A stretch of 64,000 nucleotides of DNA from Acinetobacter sp. XS-4 (GTDB taxonomy: Bacteria > Pseudomonadota > Gammaproteobacteria > Pseudomonadales > Moraxellaceae): the NCBI RefSeq assembly GCF_023920705.1, contig NZ_CP094657.1, forward strand, positions 3,968,001 through 4,032,000, in the 5' to 3' direction. Numbering within the stretch: the first letter of the stretch is position 1; the number at the start of each line of letters is the position of its first letter. A program made the position numbers and the translations under genes. Positions 1 through 8,984 of this stretch are shown here, one piece after another. A model generated the notes under the pieces. It was not told where the DNA came from, did not search any database, and worked only from the letters and a program-made list of their open reading frames with translations.

Positions 1-996
1 AAAATATTATTTCAAGGCCGCGATGACCTATCTGAGCCAATACCTACTGATTTGGAAAATTTCTTTAATTACATTGAACAGAAGCCCGAATGGTTAGACC
101 AGTACCAAATTGATGAGGCTATTAAATTTACTCATCGTTTAGGAATAAATAATGGTTTTATTCTTAGAGATTTATCGTTAATGGCAGGATATTTATATCC
201 TGGATTTAATCAGCCCCTAATTTTAACAGGTGCATTGAAGAAACAAGCGGGTACTCGTTTAGCAGAAACTACAAAATGGTGGGTTGATATTACTGAACCT
301 CAGGGGCTTTCTCGTTTAAGCTCAGGTTTCACGTCAACGATTTATGTTCGTTTTATTCATGCACTTGTTCGTCGACAATTAAAAAAGTCTGATCGTTGGG
401 ATAGTGAAATTTGGGGAATTCCACTTAATCAATTTGATTTAGCAATGACTAATTTAGCTTTTAGCAGTGTAGTTTTACTTGGTATTAGAGCTTTAGGTGT
501 ATGGCCAACGAAACAAGAAGCTAAGACTTTTTTACATTTTTGGCGCTATGTTGGCTGGTTGATGGGTATTGATGAAAAATGGCTTATTCAATCTGAAACT
601 GAAGGTTGGCGGTTACTTTACTGGATGCAGTTTGCTCACCCTCGCTCTGATCATAGCAGTGTTGAATTAGGATCGAGCTTATCTAAAGAGCCTTTTGAGA
701 GAAAATATCTGCATTTACGCTCTTTGCAGCAGAAACTTGCTTACCGACAACATTTAGAACTTACCCAGTTTTTTATTGGTAAGAAAAGAATGAAACTACT
801 CGGATTGCCTCAGCAGTCTGCTTCATGGTTTGCTTATTATCTAATTATGCGTAATTCACTACTTTATAGTGGCGCAAAGCTTTCACCAAAAGTTGAAAAG
901 TTTTTATCCAAATCAGGTCGCAATATACAAAAGCTTGGCTTAACGCTTTATCAGAATCAAGGTAAGGCAAAAACCTTAGCAAGTATGCATCAATAA
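1..996 (+). CDS. Oxygenase MpaB family protein (DUF2236), 5' partial
   Basis: The frame is open from base 1, so the gene begins outside the window; the TTG at 52 is only the first start-like codon inside it. The 331 visible codons resemble the MpaB/latex-clearing-protein-like (DUF2236) family of haem-associated oxygenases. The visible clues are the segment YVRFIHALVRRQL, which carries the likely axial histidine, and the following NQFDLAMTNLAF. Family members are all-helical cytoplasmic or membrane-associated proteins whose substrates in Acinetobacter are not established. A bidirectional terminator follows directly and separates it from the copper genes on the other strand. The family call is fairly safe; the reaction is unknown. 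Confidence 0.75.
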   Translation, partial: KILFQGRDDLSEPIPTDLENFFNYIEQKPEWLDQYQIDEAIKFTHRLGINNGFILRDLSLMAGYLYPGFNQPLILTGALKKQAGTRLAETTKWWVDITEPQGLSRLSSGFTSTIYVRFIHALVRRQLKKSDRWDSEIWGIPLNQFDLAMTNLAFSSVVLLGIRALGVWPTKQEAKTFLHFWRYVGWLMGIDEKWLIQSETEGWRLLYWMQFAHPRSDHSSVELGSSLSKEPFERKYLHLRSLQQKLAYRQHLELTQFFIGKKRMKLLGLPQQSASWFAYYLIMRNSLLYSGAKLSPKVEKFLSKSGRNIQKLGLTLYQNQGKAKTLASMHQ

Positions 997-1014
997 TTTT
1001 TAAAACCTAAAAAT

Positions 1015-1049
1015 AAAAAAAGGAAGCCTGTTAACCAGACTTCCTTTTT
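1015..1049. terminator. Bidirectional rho-independent terminator
   Basis: A hairpin of the form AAGGAAG..CTG-ttaac-CAG..CTTCCTT is flanked by an A-run on the left and a T-run on the right. It lies between convergent genes: the MpaB-like gene (+) and the copper group (-). Confidence 0.85.
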
Positions 1050-1064
1050 CAAATATTAAGGCGC

Positions 1065-1271
1065 TTATTGAGCTGACGAACTATGCATTTCAGCGTGATT
1101 CATTTGCTCAGGTGACTCCATCATTTGCTTATTTTTTTGACTTGGCATGTAGTCAGGCTCGTTGTTGATCGCCAAGTAAAAGATAATCATAAATAATAAA
1201 CTCAAGATAGAAGCCACAATAAGTAACTTCCATCCCCACCACGATTGTTCAGGCGATAATTTATTTGTCAT
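1065..1271 (-). CDS. Small single-pass membrane protein with Met/His-rich tail
   Basis: This 68-residue protein has a short N-terminal region with two tryptophans, one hydrophobic segment at about residues 15-36, and a polar tail holding five methionines and two histidines. I do not recognise a named family. It is the last gene of a minus-strand group after the TonB-dependent copper receptor, 54 bp beyond that gene. The Met/His content of the tail is like that of weak copper ligands, so a role in copper handling is a reasonable inference but not shown. The small size and lack of a domain match limit confidence in function; the position immediately before a terminator supports it being a real gene. 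Confidence 0.65.
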   Translation of the reverse strand: MTNKLSPEQSWWGWKLLIVASILSLLFMIIFYLAINNEPDYMPSQKNKQMMESPEQMNHAEMHSSSAQ

Positions 1272-1325
1272 TTCATTTCTCTCTTTAAATTAATATTTTC
1301 AGTTCATTTCATTCGCTACAGTTTA

Positions 1326-3440
1326 TTAAAACTTCATGCTCATACGAACCCAGTAATTTCTTCCGATATTGTTGAACTGCTCTTCGCTCGCAAATCCAAA
1401 CCCTGCACTACCCGCTTTATTTAAGTGTTCTGTATAGGTCTTATCTAATACGTTATCGACACCAACAGAGACATCAATATCTTTACGAAGGTTGTAACTT
1501 CCGTTTAGAGAAAGAGTTGAAAAACCTTTACTTGGTTTTAGGTCATATCCCACGATATTACCTTGATGTAGACTCACACGATTTTGCTCAGCAACAGCTC
1601 GCCACAATAGACCTAAATTATATTTGTCAGCTACATAGCGGATATTTAAACGACCTTCTAAAGGTGAAATTTGAGGTAGTGGTTTGTCATCTGTAGTGTT
1701 TTTACCCCATGCATACATCGCACTCAAATCTGCTTGAATATGGTCGGTAAATTGATATCCAATACCCGCTTCCGCACCTGCGATGGTTGCATCGACATTT
1801 TTAGCACCTGCAGTAATATCATGGCTCATATCATGCCCACCCATTCCAGTACTTGGGTGATGGTGATAACTCATTAAAATGTAGTCATCTACTAAGCCCG
1901 CATAAGCAGAAGCCCATGTATTTAAAGCACCATGTTGTTGCTGGAAGCCCAGATCTAACTGTAGTGTTTTCTCTGGATTTACACCGTTAAAGGTGTTGGT
2001 TGAACCAGCATTACCATGTTTGGGCGAGAAAAGTTCCCAATAATCAGGCATACGCTCTACATAACCTAAACCGATATAGCTTTTTAGGTCGTGCTCAGGA
2101 TGTTGATTTTCCCAGCGAACAAATGCACTTGGTAAAGTCTTTTCAAGTTTAGTATTGAAACCTTGTGCTTGAGAGTCGGCACGTTCATCTTCAACTGTGA
2201 CTCGATCTAAACGTACACCTGTAACCAGTTTGTTGAGGTCATTCCACTGATAACCAAGTTCACCAAAAGCACCGTATGATTGAAAACGCATATCTTGACG
2301 GTATGGAACATTCATAGAAGGCATATTTGGTGATGACATACTACCGCCATGCTTATTAAATTGAGAATCTACACCTGTAATTAAACTCCACTTATTCCAT
2401 TCAGAAGTCATGGCTAAACGCGAGTTTAGTGTACGGCGCGTTACTTGCATTGCCATGGCATTCGGCATCAACATGGTCATACCACCATGTATCATTTCAA
2501 CTAATGGTGGTGTACGTAAGCTAAAGTTATCCATAATATGGTCGTTATAGCTGTAGTTCACCTGCCCTTCAATTTTCTTAATGACATCAGTGATATTTTT
2601 CTTTTCGAACCGCAGACCTAAGCTTTCACGCGCAAACTGAGAACCGTCCATTGAGCGTCCAGCATAAAGCGACTCACCATCAGATTTTCCGCCTGTGAGT
2701 TCAATCCATGTGTTTTCATCTGGAGTAAAGCCAAGTGCTACATCAGCATTCCACTTTTTCCATGCTGAAGGCACGGTATTGCCGTCACCATCTTGATAAC
2801 TATTCGACTCTGAACGGTTGGCATTTAAACGGATATATTTCTTCTCATCACCAATTGCCGCTTCAACATTATGGTCAATACGTCCATATGAACCTAGCAA
2901 GACACTCGCTTGTCCACGATAAGGTTTTTCTGTGGTGAGCTTTTCAGGCTGACGTTCAAAAAGAACAGTCGCAGCAGAACCTGTATTGGCATATTGAACC
3001 GTTTGCGGACCTTTAATGACAGAAATACGGTCATAACTTTCAGGTGAAATATAAGAAGTTGGAGCATCCATACGGTTTGGGCAGGCACCTAAGTTCTCTG
3101 TACCATCCGTTAGAATTTTGATGCGTGAGCCAAACATGCCTCGGAATGTCACATCGCCATTTGTTCCACCGCTTTGTATTGAGTTGAAACCCATAATACT
3201 TTGTAGATAGTCTGCGCCATCTGTAGCAGGTACTGGCTGAATTGGCTGCTTTGGATCTGCATGTACGATCAAGCCATTTGCATCATTGCCTTGCTGTGCT
3301 GTAACAACAATGGGTGCTAATGAATGAAGTGAATTTGTATCGGTATCATTTTTTTGAGAATCAGCAAAAGCTAGACCTGAATGAGAGACAGCAAACATCG
3401 CAACCCATAAAGGTTGTAATAAAAATTTAGAATGTGGCAT
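1326..3440 (-). CDS. TonB-dependent copper receptor (OprC/NosA-like)
   Basis: This is a 704-residue outer-membrane receptor for copper uptake. It has a signal peptide ending near residue 26 (GLAFA), a TonB box-like PIVVTAQ around residue 45, a plug domain with the family-typical GACPNRMDAPTSYISPE stretch, and a beta-barrel ending in an aromatic residue (KF). Putative external loops are rich in Met and His (near IHGGMTMLMPNAMAM and YHHHPSTGMGGHDM), which fits copper binding as in OprC and NosA. It lies between a His-rich DUF2946 gene upstream and the small Met-rich membrane protein downstream on the same strand, which suggests a copper operon. No Cu-responsive operator was identified by eye. 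The family assignment is strong. Confidence 0.9.
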   Translation of the reverse strand: MPHSKFLLQPLWVAMFAVSHSGLAFADSQKNDTDTNSLHSLAPIVVTAQQGNDANGLIVHADPKQPIQPVPATDGADYLQSIMGFNSIQSGGTNGDVTFRGMFGSRIKILTDGTENLGACPNRMDAPTSYISPESYDRISVIKGPQTVQYANTGSAATVLFERQPEKLTTEKPYRGQASVLLGSYGRIDHNVEAAIGDEKKYIRLNANRSESNSYQDGDGNTVPSAWKKWNADVALGFTPDENTWIELTGGKSDGESLYAGRSMDGSQFARESLGLRFEKKNITDVIKKIEGQVNYSYNDHIMDNFSLRTPPLVEMIHGGMTMLMPNAMAMQVTRRTLNSRLAMTSEWNKWSLITGVDSQFNKHGGSMSSPNMPSMNVPYRQDMRFQSYGAFGELGYQWNDLNKLVTGVRLDRVTVEDERADSQAQGFNTKLEKTLPSAFVRWENQHPEHDLKSYIGLGYVERMPDYWELFSPKHGNAGSTNTFNGVNPEKTLQLDLGFQQQHGALNTWASAYAGLVDDYILMSYHHHPSTGMGGHDMSHDITAGAKNVDATIAGAEAGIGYQFTDHIQADLSAMYAWGKNTTDDKPLPQISPLEGRLNIRYVADKYNLGLLWRAVAEQNRVSLHQGNIVGYDLKPSKGFSTLSLNGSYNLRKDIDVSVGVDNVLDKTYTEHLNKAGSAGFGFASEEQFNNIGRNYWVRMSMKF

Positions 3441-3511
3441 TTTTATACGCTCTAAAACATAAATAAAGTGATATTGAAGTCAGTTAAGACCCCAACAAAA
3501 ATTGCTTTTAT

Positions 3512-3937
3512 TTATGCAAATAGAGGTGGTGCGCGCCCTTGCGGGAGTAGGAAAAGTCGCTGTAGCGCAAAGTAAACATGTCGAAATGCTTGTTGATAAG
3601 CGACTAAGCGGACTTGTATGCGGACTAAGACTTCTTTTACGCCGAATTCAGGTGGTAAAACTAGATTGGCATAGACGGTACAATATTGACACTGGTGATT
3701 TGCATCATGATGATCATGTTGTCCGGAAGCTTGTGCCTGTTCAATATGATGTTCATGATGTGAATGCATGGTATGTGACATGGTTTCCATTTGTGCTTTA
3801 GGTTTAAGCAAAGCACGAGTAATAGTTTCACAGACCGGAGCAATTTGATATTGCTTCGGTAATAGCGGCTGTAGAAATACCGCAACCTGTAAAAATACTG
3901 CTGCACATGCAAGCAATAAACCACTACGAAAAACCAA
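3512..3937 (-). CDS. DUF2946 family protein, His-rich with CxxC
   Basis: This protein of about 141 residues has an N-terminal hydrophobic segment (signal or anchor), a His-rich middle (HSHHEHH, HDHHDANH) and a CQYC motif. These are features of DUF2946 proteins, which commonly occur beside copper receptors. The frame is closed just upstream by TGA, and the first usable start is TTG at 3937, preceded by a GGATG-like ribosome site, so the start is uncertain. It is the first gene of the minus-strand copper group, 71 bp before the TonB-dependent receptor. A periplasmic or membrane copper-binding role is inferred from context and ligand-rich sequence, not from a known reaction. Confidence 0.7.
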   Translation of the reverse strand: MVFRSGLLLACAAVFLQVAVFLQPLLPKQYQIAPVCETITRALLKPKAQMETMSHTMHSHHEHHIEQAQASGQHDHHDANHQCQYCTVYANLVLPPEFGVKEVLVRIQVRLVAYQQAFRHVYFALQRLFLLPQGRAPPLFA

Positions 3938-3980
3938 AAATCACATCCACACTATATTAATGTTTCAAGAATAGAAATTT

Positions 3981-4511
3981 TTAACGTTTTACTGCAACTT
4001 TTTCACGCTCACGTTGACGAACAACTTTTTCGACTTTTTCTCGAGCACGCTGACGTTTAAGTGGCGACAAATAATCCACAAATAATTTGCCATTTAAGTG
4101 ATCCATTTCATGTTGGATACAAACAGCGAGAAGTCCATCAGCTTCTATCTCAAATGCTTGACCTTCAAGGTTAATTGCCTCAATTTTCACACGTGACGGG
4201 CGCTCAACTTTATCGTATATTTGTGGCACCGATAGGCAGCCTTCTTCGTACTGCTGCTTATCTTCTGTCAGTGGAGTGATTTTGGGGTTAATAAAAACCA
4301 AGGGTTCATCTTTAGCTTCAGATAAATCTATAACGATTAACTGAATATGACGATCTACCTGTGAAGCTGCTAAACCAATACCGGGTGCGGCATACATGGT
4401 TTCAAGCATATCTGCTGCAAGTTGACGAATTTCATCAGTAACTTCTTCAACAGGCTTAGCAATGGTACGAAGACGGGGATCAGGAAAACTTAAAATAGGT
4501 AATAAGGCCAT
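3981..4511 (-). CDS. def: Peptide deformylase
   Basis: This enzyme removes the formyl group from the N-terminal methionine of new proteins in the cytoplasm, using a bound metal (Fe2+ in most bacterial enzymes). All three family motifs are visible in the 176-residue protein: GIGLAASQ (about 45-52), EGCLS (about 90-94, metal-ligand Cys) and QHEMDHLNG (about 132-140, two metal-ligand His and the catalytic Glu). Length is normal for a type I deformylase, and the C-terminus is a basic, Arg/Lys-rich helix. It is transcribed divergently from the LysM gene at 4634. The DUF2946 gene follows 43 bp downstream on the same strand. Confidence 0.97.
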   Translation of the reverse strand: MALLPILSFPDPRLRTIAKPVEEVTDEIRQLAADMLETMYAAPGIGLAASQVDRHIQLIVIDLSEAKDEPLVFINPKITPLTEDKQQYEEGCLSVPQIYDKVERPSRVKIEAINLEGQAFEIEADGLLAVCIQHEMDHLNGKLFVDYLSPLKRQRAREKVEKVVRQREREKVAVKR

Positions 4512-4633
4512 ACTGACGTCCTCACTTATGCCATTGATTGAAAAACCAAATGAAGGAAATACTTCATCGAAAAATTGTGTGTAAGCCGCCTATTATAACG
4601 CATCTGCACGCATAATTTTTAGGAATTATCATA

Positions 4634-5788
4634 ATGAAAAAGGTTTTTAACGGCATGGTTGAATTTCATGCTTTGGGGATAAAAAAGCATTTACTTGCTT
4701 TCGCACTTTTTACAGGGGTTGCAATGGGTACAGTAGCAGAGGTTCATGCTGCTAGTCCGAACCATAATCCACCCTCTCTAAAAAGTAATGCACCACATGT
4801 CTACGTTGTAAAACGCGGAGATACCCTGTGGGATATTTCCGGTCATTTCCTAACTAAACCTTGGCGCTGGCCAGAAATCTGGGCAAATAATCAACATGTC
4901 AAAAATCCACACTGGATTTATCCTGGTGACCGATTATTGTTATGCAGTTTAGCTGGTCGACCATTAATAGGTAAGGATGAGGGAGATGGTTGTGTTGGCA
5001 TTATTCGTCGCTACACAGGCCAAATGACAAACTTGCAACCTCAAGTTCGCGTGGAATCTCTCAACGATAACGTACCTGTTATTCCGCTTGAACATATCAA
5101 ACAGTGGTTGGAACACAGCACAATTTTACCAGCCGATGCAATTGAACATACTCCATATATCGTGGGAACTGCCGATCAACGTGTGCTTGCAGCAAAAGGT
5201 CAAACTATTTATGCACGCGGACAAGGTTTAGTTAATGGTCAACGTTATGCAGTTTACCGTGAAGGTGAACCTTACTATTTCACAGACAGTAAAGGTAAAA
5301 AGCACAGTCTAGGTATTGAACTACAACAAGTTGCCTCAGGGATTGCCATCTCTTCTGAAAAGGACATAACAACACTTGAGTTAACTGATAGCTACGATTC
5401 CGAAGTCCGTCGTGGCGATCGGGTTATGCCAGAAGAAGATGCAACACTGCCTACTTTATTTTATCCAGTAGATGCCAAACAAGTTACAGATGCCGGAAAG
5501 ATCATTCGTGTAATGGGTTCAATTGGTAGCGCTGCCAAAAATAGTGTGGTGACTTTGGACCGAGGTGCAGCACAAGGGATTCAAGTGGGGCAAGTTTTTG
5601 ATATTACCCAAAAAGGTGAAACCATTCGAGATCCAAAAACCAAAGAACCAATACAATTACCTGGACAACAGATTGGTAGTCTGATGGTTTTTGGAACCTT
5701 TGATCAGCTTAGCTATGCCTATGTATTAGAAAGTGACTTACCTATTAAAGTAGGTTCAAGTATTCAGCCACCTCGTTTTGATGATTAA
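4634..5788 (+). CDS. LysM domain exported protein
   Basis: This 384-residue protein carries an N-terminal export signal ending near residue 36 (EVHA-AS) and one LysM domain at about residues 55-104, read from VYVVKRGDTLWDISGHF through WIYPGDRLLL. LysM domains bind the glycan of peptidoglycan, so the protein is likely periplasmic and cell-wall associated. The rest (about 110-384) has no motif I can name but contains repeated short beta-like stretches. It sits 20 bp before dprA on the same strand and directly upstream of tsaC, a neighbourhood common in gammaproteobacteria where a LysM protein precedes dprA. The function beyond glycan binding is unknown. Confidence 0.9.
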   Translation: MKKVFNGMVEFHALGIKKHLLAFALFTGVAMGTVAEVHAASPNHNPPSLKSNAPHVYVVKRGDTLWDISGHFLTKPWRWPEIWANNQHVKNPHWIYPGDRLLLCSLAGRPLIGKDEGDGCVGIIRRYTGQMTNLQPQVRVESLNDNVPVIPLEHIKQWLEHSTILPADAIEHTPYIVGTADQRVLAAKGQTIYARGQGLVNGQRYAVYREGEPYYFTDSKGKKHSLGIELQQVASGIAISSEKDITTLELTDSYDSEVRRGDRVMPEEDATLPTLFYPVDAKQVTDAGKIIRVMGSIGSAAKNSVVTLDRGAAQGIQVGQVFDITQKGETIRDPKTKEPIQLPGQQIGSLMVFGTFDQLSYAYVLESDLPIKVGSSIQPPRFDD

Positions 5789-5808
5789 CGCTGGATATAC
5801 ACTTTACA

Positions 5809-6942
5809 ATGCTCACTCAACTTTCTTCACACCATTACCACACGCTTAAAGTGTGGTATTTGGTGCAGCACTCTTTAGTTAGTTTCAAAAAAATTGTCGA
5901 TTATTTTGGTAGCTGTGAAAAGGCGGTCCAACCTACGGGGTTGTCCGAATGGCGCAATCTCGGATTACATGCTAATCATTTAAAACGTGTAGATGAATTT
6001 CAAACTGCTCAGGGTCAGGCTCAATTTGAAAAACTGATTCAGCAGATCCAGCAACATACGGACTTTATTTTAACCTCAGATGATTCTGGCTATCCTACGC
6101 AATTATTACCATATACAGACCATCCACCCATCATTTTTGGAAAAGGCCAAGCTCAAGCCTTATTGCAACCACAAGTTGCAATTGTAGGTAGTCGAAAACC
6201 AAGCCCACATGGTCGTCAGGTTGCTTATGATTTTGCGTATTACTTAAGTGAAAAAGGTTTTTACGTAAGTAGTGGCTTGGCATATGGCATTGACGAAGCT
6301 GCTCACCAAGGAGCTTCAGCACATCAACGTACTATTGCAGTAACGGGAACAGGTTTAGATAGTACCTACCCAGCTCAAAATAAAAAACTTGCAGAGCAGA
6401 TCTTGGCTCAAAACGGCGCCATTATTACTGAGTTTTTGCCAGGTACGCCGCCCTTACAACAGCATTTCCCTCGCAGGAACCGAATTGTTAGTGGTCTGAG
6501 TTTAGGGGTGTTAGTGGTAGAAGCGACTTTAAAAAGTGGTTCTCTCATTACTGCCAACAAAGCTGCCGAACAAGGTAAAACAGTATTTGCTATTCCTGGC
6601 CATATTTATAGTGAGTTCCATCAAGGTTGCCATCAGCTCATTCGTGAGGGAGCCATTTTAGTCGATCATCCTGAACAGATTGTTGAGGACCTTGCTTTAC
6701 CTACCCAATGGCAAAGCCAACAGCAAAACTCAACTGAGGAGGTAGTCGTTGCTTGCGCCCCAGAAATTCCTGAGCATTTAATTAACCTTTACCAGTCTTT
6801 AGACTGGGTCGGACAAAATATTGATCAGCTTGTTCTACACCATTCTCAGACTGTGGCAGAACTCACCTCTTCACTCATGGAACTAGAACTACTTGGTTTA
6901 TGTATGCAACAATCAGGACTGTATTTACGTTGTCGCTCTTAG
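5809..6942 (+). CDS. dprA: DNA-processing protein DprA
   Basis: DprA protects incoming single-stranded DNA during natural transformation and loads RecA onto it in the cytoplasm. The 377-residue protein has the Rossmann-like DprA core (about 100-300) with GSRKPSPHGR, SGLAYGIDEAAHQGA and FPRRNRIVSGLS, all typical of the family, and a C-terminal winged-helix-like part (about 315-377). Acinetobacter is known for natural competence, so this fits the organism. It follows the LysM gene by 20 bp and precedes tsaC by about 50 bp, likely one transcript. Confidence 0.96.
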   Translation: MLTQLSSHHYHTLKVWYLVQHSLVSFKKIVDYFGSCEKAVQPTGLSEWRNLGLHANHLKRVDEFQTAQGQAQFEKLIQQIQQHTDFILTSDDSGYPTQLLPYTDHPPIIFGKGQAQALLQPQVAIVGSRKPSPHGRQVAYDFAYYLSEKGFYVSSGLAYGIDEAAHQGASAHQRTIAVTGTGLDSTYPAQNKKLAEQILAQNGAIITEFLPGTPPLQQHFPRRNRIVSGLSLGVLVVEATLKSGSLITANKAAEQGKTVFAIPGHIYSEFHQGCHQLIREGAILVDHPEQIVEDLALPTQWQSQQQNSTEEVVVACAPEIPEHLINLYQSLDWVGQNIDQLVLHHSQTVAELTSSLMELELLGLCMQQSGLYLRCRS

Positions 6943-6993
6943 TAAAGGCGCGCACAACAGCAATTCTGTCTGATTGAAAGGAAGAGTATTACC

Positions 6994-7563
6994 ATGATTA
7001 CCACCTCAGTTACCGAAGCAGCCGAAAGTTTACATCAAGGTCAAGTCTTGGCGTATCCAACTGAGGCCGTTTGGGGGCTAGGTTGTGACCCTTTTGATGA
7101 ACAAGCTTTCCAAAAAATTCTAGAGCTGAAACAAAGACCTATTCAAAAAGGGGTCATTTTATTAGCAGGTCATATTAGTCAAGTTGAACACCTGTTGGCC
7201 TCTTTACCTGAAGCGACTCAACACGAAATTATTGATTGTTGGACGAATCACAAACTTTCAGAAAGAGCTACAACTTGGCTATTACCTGCTGGCGAACATA
7301 TTCCTTCATGGATTAAAGGTGAACATCCTCTTGTCGCTGTTCGAGTGACCACGCATCCTTTATGTGTAGCATTATGCAATGCTTTTCATGGGTTTATTGT
7401 CTCGACCAGTGCCAACCCAAGTGGGCAAGAGCCTGCTCATTCACTACAAGACGCCTGCCAATACTTTGGTTCACAATTAAACTATCTCAATGGTGATTTA
7501 GGCCAAAGTCAGCAGCCAAGTAGAATTATTAATGCTCTCACTGGAGAGATTATCCGCGCCTAA
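6994..7563 (+). CDS. tsaC: Threonylcarbamoyl-AMP synthase
   Basis: This is a YrdC/Sua5-fold enzyme that makes threonylcarbamoyl-AMP from threonine, bicarbonate and ATP for the t6A37 modification of ANN-decoding tRNAs. The 189-residue length is that of the short TsaC form without the Sua5 extension. Visible signatures are AYPTEAVWGLGCDP near the start, LKQRPIQKGVIL (substrate-binding lysine region) and STSANPSGQEP towards the C-terminus. The start at 6994 has a good ribosome site (GGAAGAG). It is the last gene of the LysM-dprA-tsaC group. Confidence 0.96.
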   Translation: MITTSVTEAAESLHQGQVLAYPTEAVWGLGCDPFDEQAFQKILELKQRPIQKGVILLAGHISQVEHLLASLPEATQHEIIDCWTNHKLSERATTWLLPAGEHIPSWIKGEHPLVAVRVTTHPLCVALCNAFHGFIVSTSANPSGQEPAHSLQDACQYFGSQLNYLNGDLGQSQQPSRIINALTGEIIRA

Positions 7564-7571
7564 TCTCAGAC

Positions 7572-7604
7572 AAAAAAAAGCTCAGTTATATAGGGATAAC
7601 TGAG
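7572..7604 (-). terminator. Terminator-like hairpin, minus orientation
   Basis: The perfect 9-bp stem CTCAGTTAT/ATAACTGAG with a 6-nt loop is followed on the minus strand by a run of eight T. On the plus strand it lacks a T-run, so as a terminator it points leftwards and would stop transcription reaching tsaC from the right. Confidence 0.6.
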
Positions 7605-7893
7605 CATAAAAAAGGATGGGTATATACCGCATCCAGAGGGTTTGGATATCTCTGCAACGAAAGATAATTTGCAAAAAACAGCATCTTTCGTAGTGGTCGC
7701 TATTATGTAGTAAGTGATCAAATGTGAGAAATATATTATTTCTCTAAAAAAAACATGAAAAGTGTAGGGAATTTAAGGTTTTTCGCTTAATAATTAAAAT
7801 TATATTAATATTTTTATTCGGCTTTTTTAATATTTATATTTCAATCTATTTTTATAAACTATTTATAAATCATATAGAAAAACTTTAACTAAT

Positions 7894-7945
7894 AAAAAAA
7901 TGGCATATTTTTATCAGTTTTTTAAAAATATGCCATAGTTTTTTT
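7894..7945. terminator. Bidirectional rho-independent terminator
   Basis: A 13-bp perfect stem (TGGCATATTTTTA at 7901-7913, complement at 7923-7935) with a 9-nt loop is flanked by seven A on the left and TAGTTTTTTT on the right. It lies just past the end of the minus-strand EamA gene. Confidence 0.8.
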
Positions 7946-7952
7946 AACCGCT

Positions 7953-8873
7953 TTAGTTTTGCTCTTGTATGAGTTCACTCTTTTTAGAGCTCACCTTCTT
8001 TTGAGCCATAACGATACCAATTAAAATTATTACGCCACCTATTGTGTGATAAATAGTCCACTGCTCAGACAACCAAACGCTTGCAATAATTGCGGTAAAG
8101 ACTGGAACCAAGTTCATGAAAATACTAGTTCTATTAGGACCTAATTGCTGAACAGCTAACATCCAAACTAAAGGCGCAATGAGTGAAGCAAATACTCCTG
8201 CATAAATAGCGCTTGGCGCATTTTGTGCATTTAAAGCATCCAGTCCAAACCAGAAAATTAAAGGCAGATGAAACACAACAGAAAAACCAATCTGGACATA
8301 TAAGCTCGTCATGATTGGTAGAGGTAGCTGCCACTTTTTAAGGAAAACGCCATAAAATGCATAGAAAAATACAGCAATAATCATTAATGCATCACCAAGA
8401 TGTCCACCTCCACTTAATAACTGGCTAATATTCCCTTGGGACATGACATATAACAAACCAGCGAAAGATAAAATACTGCCAAAAACTGCATATCGATTAG
8501 GTACATCTTTTAAAATGGCAAGCGAAACAAAGATCGTAAATATAGGGATAAATGCATTCACAATACCCATATTGGTTGCACTGGTATAATGGGCAGCCGT
8601 ATAAGCAAGCCCTTGATAAAGCACCATCCCAAATGCACTTAACACAGCCAACTTAGGCAAATATGGTATTACTAGTCGTCTTTGTCTCCACACAGGCATA
8701 AACATAAATGGAGTCAAAATAATAAAAGCGATTAGCCACCGATAGAAGCTAATGCTTACTGGAGAAATATAATCCGAGACATAGCGGGTGACTACAATGT
8801 TTAAAGACCAAATCAGTACTGCCAAAATGGGAAAAATAAATGCCCATTTGTGATATTTCATGACCTGACTCAT
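7953..8873 (-). CDS. EamA/RhaT-type (DMT superfamily) transporter
   Basis: This 306-residue inner-membrane protein has about ten hydrophobic segments arranged as two tandem EamA repeats, each about 140 residues. The N-terminal PILAVLIWSLNIVVTRY and the second-repeat GVFASLIAPLVWMLAVQQLGP are typical of the drug/metabolite transporter family. Substrate is unknown; relatives export amino acids, drugs or other metabolites. Either ATG at 8873 or the ATG four codons further on could be the start. It points away from the TetR gene, which lies upstream on the same strand about 110 bp away. The C-terminus is short, charged and cytoplasmic (KKVSSKKSELIQEQN). Confidence 0.88.
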   Translation of the reverse strand: MSQVMKYHKWAFIFPILAVLIWSLNIVVTRYVSDYISPVSISFYRWLIAFIILTPFMFMPVWRQRRLVIPYLPKLAVLSAFGMVLYQGLAYTAAHYTSATNMGIVNAFIPIFTIFVSLAILKDVPNRYAVFGSILSFAGLLYVMSQGNISQLLSGGGHLGDALMIIAVFFYAFYGVFLKKWQLPLPIMTSLYVQIGFSVVFHLPLIFWFGLDALNAQNAPSAIYAGVFASLIAPLVWMLAVQQLGPNRTSIFMNLVPVFTAIIASVWLSEQWTIYHTIGGVIILIGIVMAQKKVSSKKSELIQEQN

Positions 8874-8984
8874 AGTAATACACCATCTACAAAAGAGATT
8901 TTATTTTGAAGAATGTCTTAATAAATTGAAATATCGTATTTCCGACATTGATATTGAACTTAGGACATCATCTTTTTCTAGAAT

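Larger units (their letters stand above)
7564..7952. other. Gene-free stretch with several hairpins
   Basis: This 389-bp, very A/T-rich stretch lies between the convergent tsaC and EamA genes. It contains a perfect 9-bp inverted repeat (CTCAGTTAT/ATAACTGAG, 7581-7604), a 9-bp pair ACGAAAGAT (7657-7665) / ATCTTTCGT (7683-7691), and a 13-bp hairpin terminator near 7901-7935. No ORF of note was seen. The amount of structure is more than two terminators need, so a small RNA cannot be excluded. Confidence 0.6.

Noticed and set aside
3502..3801. 99-codon open frame on the plus strand over the DUF2946 gene
   Set aside because: The minus-strand frame has the CQYC and His-rich motifs and operon context; the plus frame has neither domain nor ribosome site.
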